64,000 nt of DNA from Eutreptiella sp. 'Long Island Sound 2002'. Its lineage: Eukaryota > Euglenozoa > Euglenophyceae > Eutreptiales > Eutreptiaceae. The notes beneath the pieces are model-generated. The model worked only from the letters and a program-made list of their open reading frames with translations, was not told where the DNA came from and did not search any database. A program made the position numbers and the translations under genes. Shown piece after piece: positions 45,741 through 57,732 of this stretch. How positions within the stretch are numbered: the stretch's first letter is position 1; each line of letters begins with the position of its first letter. The stretch is taken from positions 117,390,431-117,454,430 of the forward strand of contig OZ038383.1 of the NCBI GenBank assembly GCA_964036045.1, in the 5' to 3' direction.

Positions 45741-48700
45741 CAGCCTACACCTTGCAGACCCCAATTGTTCAGGGAGGGACAGTGTGGGGGGACGGCGGGA
45801 GGGATAGGGCGAGACGTACTGACAGTGCCCGATGGTACAGTTTTTTTGCTCCCGAGTAGGTGAACCAGCCCGGGCACACCAACTCCTGAAGCACATGAAG
45901 TGAATACATGTTTGAAGCAACATTTTGCAGCGCCGCGGGCTCGGCAGGTTGTGTATGCAGTGGAAAGTTTTATGATGTATACTCATGTGAAAATAATTTT
46001 CAGCACACGTTGGTACGGACAGTGCACACACTTGTGTTCAGACCCTACCATGAGCAAAATTGCTATTGGCTGAGGAGTTGGTGCCTGCGCGCATAGCTGA
46101 ACTAGTTGACATTGTTGAGATCCTACATCATTGCGCAAACATAGTGAGGAGACGAGTTGTCATTTGCATTCTACTTGCAACATACATCATACATGGTATA
46201 AACATTCAAAAATATACTTATCATCAAAAAGCATTTGTGGGTCGTTTTTTGCTTTGTGGTCGCATTCCACACCACAACACCAAGTGCACTTTGTGTTATT
46301 GTTGCCTGCCACCCAACAACACCAGATGTTCTTTGAACAATTCTTTGGCAAGCATTTGTGAATAGTTGCAACACCGGTACTTAGCCCAATGCACCCCTTT
46401 CCCCAAAGCCATGGTGCCAAAGTCTAACCTGGCCCTTCCTAATGGAATGGATATTTAGTTGTATGTAGCTGCCGAACCTCACGTTTTCACATGTGCACTC
46501 CACCCCCTAGGATTCGGGGATTGGTCACCTAGGAGTGCTACTGAAGAATGCCCCCCACAAGCGGCGTGATAGGGTGTGTGGTTTTTATGCCAATTTCCCC
46601 TCACTACTCCCCCCCCCCCCGACCGACAGCATACCCACCAGCAAATGGCAAGCTGCACTCGACACTGTAGGAGTCCCTGTGATGGGAGTTGTTCGTGGCC
46701 TTGCACAATTTATACCGGTGGGAGGGCAAGGAGATTTCATGAGGTTTGAGGGAATCTGGGCGCACTGTGATAGGGGGAGAGCACCAGATAAGTCCGTTCA
46801 ACACGTAAAAACCAAACGTGCGGCAAGGTTTCGGGCCCCGAGTGGCCCCCAATGAATACTTAGTAGCGTGGGTCACGATTGATGGTTGGGGGGATACCTC
46901 TAATCTACTCCACCCCTTGGGATGGAGCTGCACAAGGTCGCATTGAACCCATACTCAGGTATTCCCCCAAAAGGGATAAGCAGCTCTTGAGCAACCCTCT
47001 TCAGCCAATGTATGCTGGCTCATTTCGTCCTCCCCTGAAATTTTCGGAACCCCCCACCACAGTCCGACCCCCATCCCCTATGTGTTGCTGTCCAGGTTCA
47101 AAGACAATGTGCCTGTGGTTGTGATACATGTTCCGCCTGTACACGCAATGAACATGTGAGCAGAGTTCTTTGCTTCTCACTATCTGCTTGCTCTGCTTTG
47201 TGATGAGAGACACTCTGTACAAGGCTTTAGAGTGTTTTGTTGGGAGGACCACGGGGATGTGGCAAAACTGTGTGAATGCGAGTTTAACACGTCTTCGGAT
47301 TTTTTTTCATTCAAAAGACAATTGTCCTGCACCTGGAAAAGCCCCAGCGACGGGCCTTCAAGTGGTAGAGATGGTTGCCTTTAACCTCACCCAATGGAAA
47401 ACAGATGCTGGCCTCCACGTTCATAGCGCTCGTGCATAAAAGCCTATTGTGTTGCTCCAATTAGATAGGCTTCGGAGCGAATGTGAGGTCGCTTGTATGG
47501 GGTGCAGGATGGCACAATTACCCCCTAGATTGGTGGAAGAATTCAGTGAAACGGTTCCCGCTCGAGCTGGCACTCACCAACACAATCCCATTAATTGATG
47601 TAGACGGATGGTTTGGAAAAGGGAAGGAGTGGTGTACAGCTGCAACAATATGACGGTGCATGTGTGTGAGAGTGTGTCATATGTGGGGGTCGGACATGTC
47701 GCTTTCGTCACGATGGATGTGCCGGGGCCCCACAGCCCCGCCCATTTGAGGGAGGGATAGAGCGGGGGCTAGTGGGAGGAGGAGAAAATGCTTGTCTTTT
47801 GGGTTTCTTTTTTTGGCTCCCAGCACAACCTGAAGTTTGAGTGCTGTCCCAGACCCTTGCCCAAGCAAAAAATGAAATCATCCAATTTTTTGATAGGACC
47901 ATGGAAGGGATGGGGTTCAATAAAGGGAGGCACAAGTGACATGAAATTTCACCCACTGCACTTGCACGAAGTTCATGTTGACAATGACACACGCTTCTTC
48001 ACAGTTATAGTGGATGATGTACTGTTTGCCCCTTTATGTTCAAACCCCACCATGCTCCATTGATTTTGGCTAAGGAGTTGGTGTGTGTTTTGCCTGCTAG
48101 AATAGTTGCAAGAGGCACACCCCCATTTCAGAGTCCACCCCCGACCAAAGTGACAAGAGACCCAGTTAGAAAAGGACAAAGCTGAACCTCAACCCACGCC
48201 CAAGCCGTAGTGTGACAAACAAAATGTAACTAAATGCTCCACCATTGAATGTTGAGGGTATTGTGTTCCACAACTTCGCGAAATAGGCCTTCACATGACA
48301 TAGCCTTAGCGAAAATGTTATGGGACAACAAAAACTGTCCCTTGCATATGATGGTCCAACTGTTCTATCAACCATTTCAAGGAGGAATAGGCCCTACAAT
48401 GACATCAGTACGAGATTAGAGACGCACTTGGAAAAGTGCACTACAAAAGACCCGGGCCTTTGGCTCGACGGCAAAAAATTCAGAGACCCGGGTCTGCTTG
48501 CGGGGGGGGGGGGGGTTCTCTAGCGTCCTACACGTCCCCCCGGAAACCATGGCCAAAAGAAGATAGCTCTCATGGGCACAGGGGGCGGGCACATACCATG
48601 CGTTGCATTTGCGGCACCAAAGGGAGCAAGGCAATGGGCAGACTTCTGCATGCAACATTAACACACCATTGCGGGAGGGAATTTTGCGTGCAATTTTGGC

Positions 48701-48929
48701 AGCCCCCCATCAGCACATGTGCTTTACCATGTGCACACACAAAAAAAGCCACTTCTCACAGTTCACCTGCGTGTCCTTGAACCTTATGTCGTCAACTCGT
48801 CATCAGAGTTATTTCTTGTGAGGCCGCTTATAGGGTCCCCCATCGTTCACTGCCCATGGATGGCATCGACGTGCTTGCAACGCAGTCGTGGTCCAAAGGG
48901 ACGATGGGCACGCATTGTACATATCCTTG
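45741..48929. other. Long stretch without a supported gene
   Basis: Short plus frames such as IPTSKWQAALDTVGVPVMGV near 46620 look mildly coding-like but are isolated. A ~70-bp segment near 46035-46110 is similar to 48035-48110 (CCATG...GAGGAGTTGGTG versus CCATG...AAGGAGTTGGTG). No intact gene, RNA or defined transposon was seen. Confidence 0.35.
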
Positions 48930-49180
48930 GGTACCTCTTAGAAACCCGAGGGTGGTCTATTAGAACGTCGTTATAATTAAAGCAGTTGGAACACTTTTTG
49001 GTTAGACCACCTCTTCGTTCTAGCGTATCGGAACACCGTTAGAACACCTTGTATCCACTCACCTCACAGTTTATCACCTCATCAACCAACTCGTTGTGCT
49101 AAGCGGTAGGACTGGTTTGCGGGATCAAATGGTGGGGAACCGCAGGGGCAGCGGGCCCCGTCGTCCCCGTGGGCCCAACA
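48930..49180 (+). repeat. TTAGAAC-rich dispersed repeat, copy B
   Basis: Diverged copy of 45440-45740, starting TACCTCTTAGAAACCC and including ACACTTTTTGGTTAGACCAC. Confidence 0.75.
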
Positions 49181-49189
49181 CCTATTTTT

Positions 49190-49580
49190 GGTGGCTGCAA
49201 AGGTCATCGATCCATTTGTGCACAAGGAGGCATGCAAGGCCGCCGTGGCACAATATGCCCGGTGCCTTCTCACCCCCGAGGCCATGGTGCAATTGGTGCT
49301 CAACATGCGGTCCCCCAAGAATGCCTTTCGGTAGGACTCCGAGCTAATGAGCTTGCAGCAGCTCCGGCATCGGTCCATGGTTACGGAGTTGAAGCCGGAC
49401 TACTACGTTCGGCCCCTACGTACCAGCATCGCCTCTGAACCTAAAGTCGAAGGAGTTGGTTACCCCCTTGCAGCTAGATTTACCGACATCCACCACCCAT
49501 CCCCGTGCTACAAGGGTGGTGTGGCCCCTGGAGTCCTGGATCCAGTACCCCTCCATCCGGCCCACGTTGCCGGTTGACAC
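49190..49580 (+). pseudogene. Coding-like relic with one in-frame stop
   Basis: A plus frame from about 49198 reads AKVIDPFVHKEACKAAVAQY, ARCLLTPEAMVQLVLNMRSP, KNAFR, a TAG at about 49334, then DSELMSLQQLRHRSMVTELK and PDYYVRPLRTSIASE, to about 49577. Composition is clearly protein-like on both sides of the stop. No family recognised. Confidence 0.4.
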
Positions 49581-50099
49581 AAGTTTCCCCCAATCTTTCG
49601 TTGTCTAACGGGATGTGTACCCTGTGGTCGGCCGGCGAGTGAGAACGGATACATATTTTCCAATGCAGCAGCTTTTAGAACCAGGTAACAAAGCATACGT
49701 GATTCATGAGCCCTAGAATAGCGGCCGTCAAAGCTGGGCTCATGGGGGCGGTGGAAAACAAATTCGCGAGTGGAAAAAATTTTCGCGGGGGGTTGGGGTC
49801 CCGGGCCATGCATGCGGGAAAAAAAACTGTCGCATGATTTTCGTAGCATCTGGAATTTTTTTTTGCAAGGTGTAGGAGGACAAATTTGGTGCGGCAAATG
49901 AGTGAATGTGGCGCACTAAGATTTGTCACATTGCTCACAACGAATGATTTCAAACTTGTTTTCGTGTATTTGTGGATATTGTGCATTGTCTTGTGCTATA
50001 GAGGAGAGGTTAATTGCAAGGGGGGGGTTATTGTAGGCAACCCGAAACGCGCAACGTCTCGAGACGATTACCTCCGGGGAATGGGCACCCCGTGAGGTA
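49581..50099. other. Stretch without a supported gene
   Basis: A and T runs near 49775-49865; no feature supported. Confidence 0.4.
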
Positions 50100-50290
50100 G
50101 CGGCACCTCGTTAGCGCCAAATCCCCCACCGTGCGCCTCGTTAGCGCCAAACCCCCCTCGTGCGCCTCGCTAGCGCAAACCCCCCCCTCGTGCGCGTCGT
50201 TAGCGCCAAACTCCCCCCCCCCCGTGCGCCTCGTTGTGCCAAACCCCCCCCACCCTCCCATGCGCCCTGTTAGCGCCAACCCCGGTATAC
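50100..50290. repeat. ~30-bp C-rich minisatellite
   Basis: Five to six degenerate copies of GTGCGCCTCGTTAGCGCCAA followed by a C-run of variable length. Confidence 0.85.
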
Positions 50291-50319
50291 ACACAAGGCG
50301 CTGCACACAAAAGGTGGCT

Positions 50320-51290
50320 GTGTGTGGACCGCCTTCTATGTGTACCGCCTTGTTTGTGGCCCCTTAAATAACAAGACTAATGCGGTGGCTACCAACCACC
50401 TTTTCCGTGCACCGCCTTTTGTGTGCACCGCCTTGCGTGTGTACCGCCTTGCATGTGGCCCCATAAATGACGAGACTCCTGTGGTGGCTACAGACCGCCT
50501 TTCGTGTGCAGTGCCTTGTGTGTGCACCGCCTTCTATGTGTACCGCCCTTCTTGTGGCCCCTTAAATTACAAGCCTCCTGCGGTGGCTACAGACCGCTTT
50601 TTGTGTGCACCGCCTTGCGTGTGTACCGCCTTGTTTGTGGCCCCTTAAATAACAAGACTAATGCGGTGGCTATAGACCGCCTTTTGTGTGCACCGCCTTT
50701 TGTGTGCACCGCCTTGTGTGTGTACCGCTTTGCATGTGGCCCCTTAAATAACAAGACTCCTGTGGTGGCTACAGACCGCCTTTTGTGTGCAGCGCCTTGT
50801 GTGCACCGCCTTCTATGTGTACCGCCCTTCTTGTGGCCCCTTAAATACCAAGCCTCCTGCGGTGGCTACAGACCGCTTTTTGTGTGCACCGCCTTGTGTG
50901 TGTACCGCCTTGTTTGTGGCCCCTTAAATAATAGTCCTCCTGCGGTGGCTATAGACCGCCTTTTGTGTGCACCGCCTTTTGTGTGCACCGCCTTGTGTGT
51001 GTACCGCTTTGCATGTGGCTCCTTAAATAACAAAACTCCTGCGGTGGCTGCAGACCGCCTTTTGTGTGCAGCGCCTTGTGTGTGCACCGCCTTCTATGTG
51101 TACCGCCCTTCTTGTGGCCCCTTAAATAACAGGCCTCTTGCGGTGGCTACACACCGCTTTTTGTGTGCACCGCCTTGTGTGTATACCGCCTTCTATGTGT
51201 ACCGCCTTGCTTGTGGCCCCTTAAATAACAACACTCCTGCGGTGGCTAGAGACCGCCTTTTGTGTGCACCGCCTTTTGTGTGCACCGCCC
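50320..51290 (+). repeat. ~95-bp minisatellite with ~282-bp higher-order period
   Basis: GGCCCCTTAAAT (or a close variant) recurs at about 50357, 50457, 50554, 50640, 50738, 50834, 50920, 51017, 51115 and 51214, with spacings cycling about 97, 97 and 86. GTGTGCACCGCCTT and GTGTGTACCGCCTT words lie between. The open frame that spans much of it reflects the ~282-bp (94-codon) period and is not called as a gene. Confidence 0.9.
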
Positions 51291-52189
51291 GGATTGGGGG
51301 GGGGGGGGGGAAGAGACGGTGTACCGGGAGACGGTGGATCACAGGTGCCTGGCCCTCCGTGAAGATGCACCCCAAGGGACCTCTCGGAAAAACACATTAT
51401 GGCAAGGAACTGTGCAACACCGCCTTTGCTTGTCTATGGAAAAGGATCCAAGTTTGTCAAATCCCGTGCACTCCCTCCGAAGTGACTCCTCTGACCAATG
51501 CAGTGAACACGAGCCGGGAACAACCTCCGTTGGGCTATGGGTGACACACAACAACAGCCCCATTACCATCCCCTCTTTACCACCACCACTGCTCATTGGA
51601 GTATCCGACGACCGTCTCAGGGGGGTAGTGGGTACCCCTCCGCTGGAGGCAAATGAGGAGCACCTAGATCGACGCTGCGTTACATTCTTGCACAAGAATG
51701 AATCGACATCATGGAGTAGCTACGACAACAGGTGAGGGGGTCCCACAACAAGTTTTAGTGGGGGGCCGGCGCGGGAAAGCCCCCTCATCAGCATCTATAC
51801 ATTGATGACGTGCCTGGTCTGTCGGCAAAAAATGAAAACGCTTTTGCATGGTTACACGGCTCCTTTACCACAACTTCGCGGGTTTGCCATCAAGCAGCTT
51901 GACAAAGTGCGGACGTCCTTTGCTGGTGAACAAAAGCAGGTCCACTTTTCGTTCGCCAAATTGGTGCGCATTCCCAGTGAATCACCAGGGCTTGTTCATC
52001 ATGCGGTTCAAAGACGCCTTGTTCCTAACGATGGGATCTTCCTCACCTCCTACACTCTAGTTGTTGGTTTGCACAGGGCGAATAGTACGACCAACAGGTA
52101 ATTCGTCCCATCCAGTTCCTCAGGTTTGCGGCAGCCGTGGAACGCGTTGCCATTCCCCACAGAGGCGGCGAGACGTTGGGTTGCCCATC
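51291..52189. other. Stretch without a firm gene
   Basis: A plus frame at 51802-52101 (QLRGFAIKQLDKVRTSFAGE) has moderate coding-like composition but no supporting context. A G-run lies at 51296-51309. Confidence 0.35.
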
Positions 52190-52510
52190 CCCTAGGAACC
52201 TGCTGGAAACCCAATGGTGGTCTAACAGTTTTGTTCTAACGTTCTAATAGAACAATCAGAACACTCCGATGGTCTGCGTATGTACCCGCGGTGGTGTTCC
52301 CCCTTTTTTTTTGGGGGGGGGGGTTGAGGGCCAAAAATAGTTGCTACGCGGTCCAGCAGGACTTTTTTTTCTTTGAGAAATTCAATTTTCCACTTTTTGG
52401 GTAGAAAATTTTTTTGTTCTAATCGTGTTCTAGCGCTTTTTGGAGTGCCGCTGTTAGAACGCCATTGGAACACTTTTATTAGAACATGATTAGAACACTT
52501 TTGGCAAAGG
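52190..52510. repeat. TTAGAAC-rich dispersed repeat, copy C
   Basis: Begins CCTAGGAACCTGCTGGAAAC with AACCCAATGGTGGTCTA shared with 45440-45740, and carries several TTAGAAC and GTTCTAA words up to 52500. The interior is different (TTTTTT and GGGGGG runs). Confidence 0.65.
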
Positions 52511-52579
52511 CGCGCAACACAAAATATTAGTACTTTCTTTCACTGAAAAGGAGTCACATGTGCTACCACTTGTTCATGG

Positions 52580-53010
52580 AAAATCTTGCATGTTCGGAGG
52601 CCCAACGGGTGCTACGAAGCTAAGGGAAGAGCAAGGCCAATGCAACCGCATACATGGCCTTGCTCTTCCTCTTCTTACCCTTCCCCTTCTTCACCCACTT
52701 CTCCACCTCCACGTACCACTCCCCCTCACCCAACCTACCATCCCTCGCCGCCAAAACCACCCCCTCACTCACACTCCACGCCTCATCCCCCCCCCCGCGG
52801 CACCCACCGAGTTTCCCCTCCACAGGGGATTTCACCGTAGGGGTCTTTACCCCTTGGGGGAATGGAAGCCGGCTTGGAGGCGTGGATGGGTTTGGGTCGG
52901 GGGGTTGGGATGGGGGGGGTAGTCTTCTTCTTCTTGGGCTGGGGGATGACGGTGTCCGGCTCGTCGTTGGACTCCCATGCATGGGGCGTGAAGAGGAGGG
53001 CCACGGGTTC
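52580..53010 (-). pseudogene. Lysine/proline-rich coding-like fragment
   Basis: One minus frame reads WESNDEPDTVIPQPKKKKTT and another, after poly-C runs, reads EGEWYVEVEKWVKKGKGKKR to a stop at 52620. The two halves may be one frame broken in homopolymers. No family recognised. Confidence 0.3.
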
Positions 53011-53094
53011 GGGGTTGCCCTTGGGGGGGGAGGAGGCTATTCTGCCCTGGTTTGGGGTGCAGGGCCTGCTCGGCCCTACACTTTTGGTCCTAAA

Positions 53095-54226
53095 AAGGGC
53101 CCATTTTCAACGCATTTTTAAATTTTCCATGGGCCAAAACACGTCACCACGGGCTCAAAATGGTCTAAAAACACTTGTTCGAGCATCCCAAATGGTCCAG
53201 GATCACTTTTGCAAAAACGTGTTTTTGACCCATTTTCAACCCACTTTCGGTCCCAAAGCGGCCCATTTTCAAGGCATTTTGGGATTCTCAAGGGCCAAAA
53301 CACATCACCACGGGCTCAAAATGGGCTGAAAACACTTGTTCGAGCATCCCAAATGGTCCAGGATCATTTTTGGAAAAACACGTTTTTGACCCATTTTTGA
53401 CGCATTTTTGGTCTTGAAACGGCCCATTTTCAAGGCATTTTGGGATTTTCCATGGCCCAGAACGCGTCAGCACGGGCTCAAAACGGGCTAAAAACACTTG
53501 TTTGAGCATCCCAAGTGGTTTGGGAACAACTTTGAAAAAAATCATTTTTTTCGCCCCGGGGACCCTGGTGAACCCACCGTTGGCCCCCACCGTGTGCGGG
53601 CCGGGCTGCCCTCGAGCTCCACCAAGTGACCACTGGTACGGGGGTCTAGGCGTCTCGTTGGGCGATTTTGAGGCTTGGAGAGCACAAAACGTGGGGGGTT
53701 GCGGGTGGACTGGATGCCCTCGGAATCGGATTTTGAGCCACGTAGCCCAAGATACTCCCCGTGCCTGGTTTCGGGGGGTTGGTGCACATTGCGCACCTTT
53801 TGGGGCTTTTTGGCGCCTTTTTTGGGCCGTTTCTTGGACATATCGTTGAGTTGAAGGGCACTAGAGGGCTCTTTGACACGGCGAAGTCAAGCCGCAGGTG
53901 GAGTGTAGCCACCGTTTCCCTTCGTTTGGACGTTTTGCCCGGCTATGGGGGCTATTTTGGGCGAAAAAAGGCTGTTTTTGGCCCAAAACTGCGCAGATTT
54001 GGGAGGGCACCTCCCGACTTGGCCCCCCCGCCCCGGGCCGCCACCGGTGAGGTTTTGGCTCAAAACTTGGATTTGGCAAGGCCACCACCTAGGCTCTAGG
54101 ATGGCTAGAGTAGAGTAGAGCCCGGAGCGATGAGGCGGAGCGATGGCCAAAACAGAAAGGAGAAGTGCTTGCTTGTTGCTTGTTGCTTGCTTGCTTGTTA
54201 GCTAGATTTAAGGGGAGAGGGGTGTA
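53095..54226 (-). mobile_element. TA-flanked TIR element E1, inverted, outer end truncated
   Basis: Ends with GGGAGAGGGGTGTA at 54213-54226, followed by TAATATATA. It reads as the reverse complement of E2: reversed ~165-bp sub-repeats (53100-53560), then the block shared with the 1.15-kb satellite unit. The expected outer TIR near 53095 is missing. Confidence 0.7.
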
Positions 54227-54272
54227 GTAATATATATATTACTACACCCCTCTCCCCTTAAATCTAGCTAAC
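54197..54272. repeat. Perfect 76-bp palindrome at a head-to-head junction
   Basis: Arms of 36 bp begin GTTAGCTAGATTTAAGGGGA, and the TATA centre is itself palindromic. The similarity continues outward as diverged inverted arms of about 1.1 kb (E1 and E2). Confidence 0.95.
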
Positions 54273-55766
54273 AACAACAACTACTACAACAAGCAACAAG
54301 CAACAAGCAACAAGCAGGTCTCCATGCCGTTTTGGTCATTCCCCCATTCCAACGCTTCGTATCTTTTGCCCATGTAGCCATCTTGGAGCCTAGGTGGTGG
54401 CCTTGCCAAATCCAAGTTTTGAGCCAGAAACTCACGAGTGGCGGCCAGGGGCGTTGGCGCCCAGTGGGGAGGTGCCCTCCCAAAACTGCGCAGTTTTGCG
54501 CCAAAAAACAGCCATTTTTCGCCCAAAATAGCCCGCATAGCCGGGCAAAACGTCCAAACGAAGGGAAACGGTGGCTCCATCCCATGTGCGGCTTGACTTC
54601 ACCGTGTCGAAGAGCCCTCTAGTACCCTTCAACTGCACGATATGTCCGAGAAACGGCCCAAAAAGGCGCCAAAAAGCCCCAAAATCTACGCAATGTGCAC
54701 CAACACCCCGAAACCAAGCACGGGCCGTATCTTGGGCTACGTAGCTCAAAACCGAATTCCGAGGGCACCTAGTCCACCTGCAACCCCCAACTTTTTGTGG
54801 TTTCCAAGCCTCAAAATCGCCCAACGAGCCACCTAGACCCCCGTACCAGTGGTCACTTGGTGCAGCCGGAGGGCAGCCCGGCCCGCGCACGGCGCGGGCC
54901 AACGGTGGGTCCACCAGTGTCCCCGGGGCGAAAAAATTATTTTTTCCAAAGTTGTTCCTAGACCATTTGGGAACTCAAACAACTGTTTTTAGCCCGTTTT
55001 GAGCTTGTGGTGACGCGCTTTGGGCGATGGAAAATCCCAAAATGCCTTGAAAATGGGCCGTTTTGGAACCGAAAATGGGTCCAAAGTGGGTCAAAAACAC
55101 ATTTTTCCAAAACTGATCCTAGACTATTTGGGATGCTCAACCAAGTGTTTTTAGCCCATCTTGAGCCCGTGGTGACGCTCTCTGGGCCATGGAAAATTCC
55201 AAAATGCCTTGAAAATGGGCCGTTTTGGAACCAAAAATGGCTCAAAAATGGGTCAAAAACACGTTTTTCCAAAAGTGATCCTGGACCATTTGGGATGCTC
55301 AAACAAGTGTTTTTAGCCTATTTTGAGCCCATGGTGACGCGTTATGGGCCATGGAAAATCCCAAAATGCCTTCCAAAATGGGTCGTTTAGGAACCAAAAA
55401 TGGGTCAAAAATGGGTCACAAACGCGTTTTTCCACAAGTGATCTTGGACCATTTGGGACGCTCTGACAAGTGTTTTTAGCCCATTTTGAGCCTATTGGGA
55501 CGGGTTTTGGCCCATGAAAAATCCCAACATGCCTTCAGAATGGGCCGTTTTGGGAGCAAAAATGGTCAAAAATGGGTTAAAAACGCGCTTTTTTCCAAAA
55601 GTCACCCTCGACCATTGGGGGTGCACGAGCAAACGTTTTGAGGCCATTTTTAGCCTGTTTTGATCAAGTTTAGCCCCTTTCGCCACATGTATGCACCAAG
55701 TTGTACCCTTCGCACGCACCATAGAGCCGTATGGTGGAGCCACCTGGAGTTGGGGAGAGGGGTGGA
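54243..55766 (+). mobile_element. TA-flanked TIR element E2
   Basis: Starts TACACCCCTCTCCC and ends GGGGAGAGGGGTGGA (one substitution in the TIR). It contains a CAACAAG-rich tract, the block shared with the 1.15-kb satellite unit, and four ~165-bp sub-repeats (AAATCCCAAAATGCC near 55031, 55195, 55357 and 55528). No transposase is encoded; non-autonomous. Confidence 0.75.
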
Positions 55767-56482
55767 TTCAAGGCATCATTCATCAAGGCACAGACCACTG
55801 GGGTCCTGAAGGTGATGTTGCGGCTACGCTTCGACCCGGTGGCGACATGCCCTTCAGCAAGCGCGTGGCAGGGGTACCTCCGGCCCCTCAGGTGGCCTGC
55901 CTCTTCAATGAGGGAGTTTGGCACAAGGACACTGGGTCATGGAGTGGCTTGGAGGTGCGCCGGATCATGGAACGGGATCAGGCAAGCCACGCATGCTTCT
56001 TGGCTAAAGGCAAGTCATTGCTGTGTTTTTGTAGTGTGACCCCGCTCCTTGTGATGCCCCGGCAGTGGGTGATCCCGTGCATTTTGCATTGCACCATGGC
56101 GATCGGTCGCCTGTAGCAGGCTTTCAGTAGGAAGGAGTTGGAGGGGCTATCCGCTGCGGACAAGCTCCGCCTGGAGGGCGACCTTCGGGACCATAAGACA
56201 CGATGGTCCATCTTCCACTCTCGGAGTCCGGACGGGGAGGTGTTGAGGGCTTTGTTTGATGCATGGCCCCTGCTAGCATGCCGGCTCTGCATCCCCACCA
56301 CGGCTCGGAAGTATGGGGCGGTCATGGCCATGGGGTTGCTGTTGCGGGATTGGTATAGGACAACTCAAGCGGGGAATCTTGTGTGTCACACCGTTGCCAA
56401 GGAGTATCACCTGCAATGTTGCCCCGGCACAACGTCAAAGTACATGGTTTTTCTGCAGTGCAATTGTGACTCGGTGATGTAG
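55767..56482 (+). pseudogene. Transposase-like relic with ILHC motif
   Basis: Plus frames read ACLFNEGVWHKDTGSWSGLE, then PRQWVIPCILHCTMAIGRL with a TAG at about 56116, and in the same frame LRLEGDLRDHKTRWSIFHSR, FDAWPLLACRLCIP and KEYHLQCCPGTTSKYMVFLQ to a stop at 56482. The IP-x-ILHC-x-MAIGRL helix resembles the D/H-x-R segment of eukaryotic DDE transposases and the fragment at 39806-40312. A change of frame near 55900-56030 and the stop show decay. Confidence 0.4.
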
Positions 56483-56889
56483 GGTATTCGTCCGTGGGGG
56501 TTCATGATGTTCTCGGGGGATGTGCGGGAAACACTTAACCGGTTTGAGAAGCACGCACACAACGAGCATAGTGCGCGAGGTGGAGGACAACGAACATATT
56601 GCGCGAGGTGGAGGGTTGTTTGCGGATGAGGGGTGGCAGTGGGCAGCCTGCGGCAGCAGTCAGCGGTGAATAGGGAGAGTGCAGTACTGGAGCAGTGCTT
56701 GGGGTGGGGGTTCGTGTATTTCGACATCCATGTCTTGGTCCATGGTTGTGTTTGGGCTTCGGCTTGTCGCGCCCGTGAGGCCTTGGAGGTCACAGTTGCA
56801 CATCAGGCGCTTCATAGACCTCCTGTTTTTGTCACTGATGGCACAACCCCGAGCGGGACTGAGCCAAGAAGCGTGGCAAGCCATCCTAG
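56483..56889. other. Stretch without a supported gene
   Basis: A short local duplication occurs near 56560-56610 (CGAACATATTGCGCGAGGTGG versus CGAGCATAGTGCGCGAGGTGG). Confidence 0.4.
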
Positions 56890-57010
56890 AAGTTTGTTTT
56901 AATCGTGTTCTAATAAGCTGTGTTGTATTAATTCTAACAAAACCCAACCAAACGCGCAATTTGTTAGAACACCGTTACAACATTCCGTTAGCACGCCGTT
57001 GGAACAATCT
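56890..57010. repeat. TTAGAAC/GTTCTAA word cluster, copy D
   Basis: GTTCTAA, TTCTAAC and TTAGAAC words like those at 45440, 48930 and 52190. Another small cluster lies at 57733-57770. Confidence 0.6.
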
Positions 57011-57732
57011 CCATTGTGTATAGGCCTCCACGCAACCACCCGTAGATGCTGTGCAGGCGCTGCAACCGGCCCCACCACAGGACCAACCATTGCAGCCGCC
57101 GCCCCCCGAGGTGCAGCCGTTGCCTCCCTTAGCCCTACCTCAAGCTCCTCCAACGGAAGGCCCACCCCCAAGTTCATCAACCGCCAGACCCCCTCCAAAG
57201 CGAAGAAAAGGGGGAGCCCTCCCTCTCCAACGTGGCGGAGTTGCGCCACCGGTTGGAGAAGATGACCCGCTGGCGGAAGTGGGTCAATGGGATTCCACAG
57301 GACGCGGAGGGCAAGAAGGATTTTGGCGAAGGCGGAGAAGAAGTGGGCAAAGGAGGTGGCGCAGTGCTTGGCGGAGGGGGTGCAGGCGGAGGATCCAGGG
57401 TCTGAAGGAGGAACCGGATGCGAAGGAGGAGGATCCGGAGGTGGAGTTGGATACGGAGGACAAAGCGCGGGAGGAGGAGGCAAAGGGGTGAGGGGATGTG
57501 GTGTTGGTGGCGGAGGGGGTGTAGCGATTTCGGGCGAGTGAGTGGTTGGCGGGGGTGATGGGGGGAGTTGAGGGCAGCCACGGGCCCGTGCGATTAGCCC
57601 TTCAACCAAGCCGCGCTGGATGGGCCGCAGCCCCGGGGGCTGGATGAGCCCCCGTTGAGTGCCCCGGAGAGCCCGGGGCACGCACTCAGATGGTGCCTCC
57701 ATGAGGCCCAAAGGGTTGAAGGAGGGTAGGTG
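57011..57732 (+). pseudogene. Proline- and glutamate-rich coding-like relic
   Basis: Plus frames read LQPAPPQDQPLQPPPPEVQP, then a charged helix ELRHRLEKMTRWRKWVNGIP in another frame, and later KEEDPEVELDTEDKAREEEA. Frame changes are needed, so it is a decayed or mis-resolved coding region. No family recognised. Confidence 0.3.

Noticed and set aside
50504-51544. 346-codon open frame of cysteine/leucine-rich repeats
   Set aside because: It coincides with a minisatellite whose higher-order period (~282 bp) is a multiple of three, and its composition follows the repeat, not a protein.
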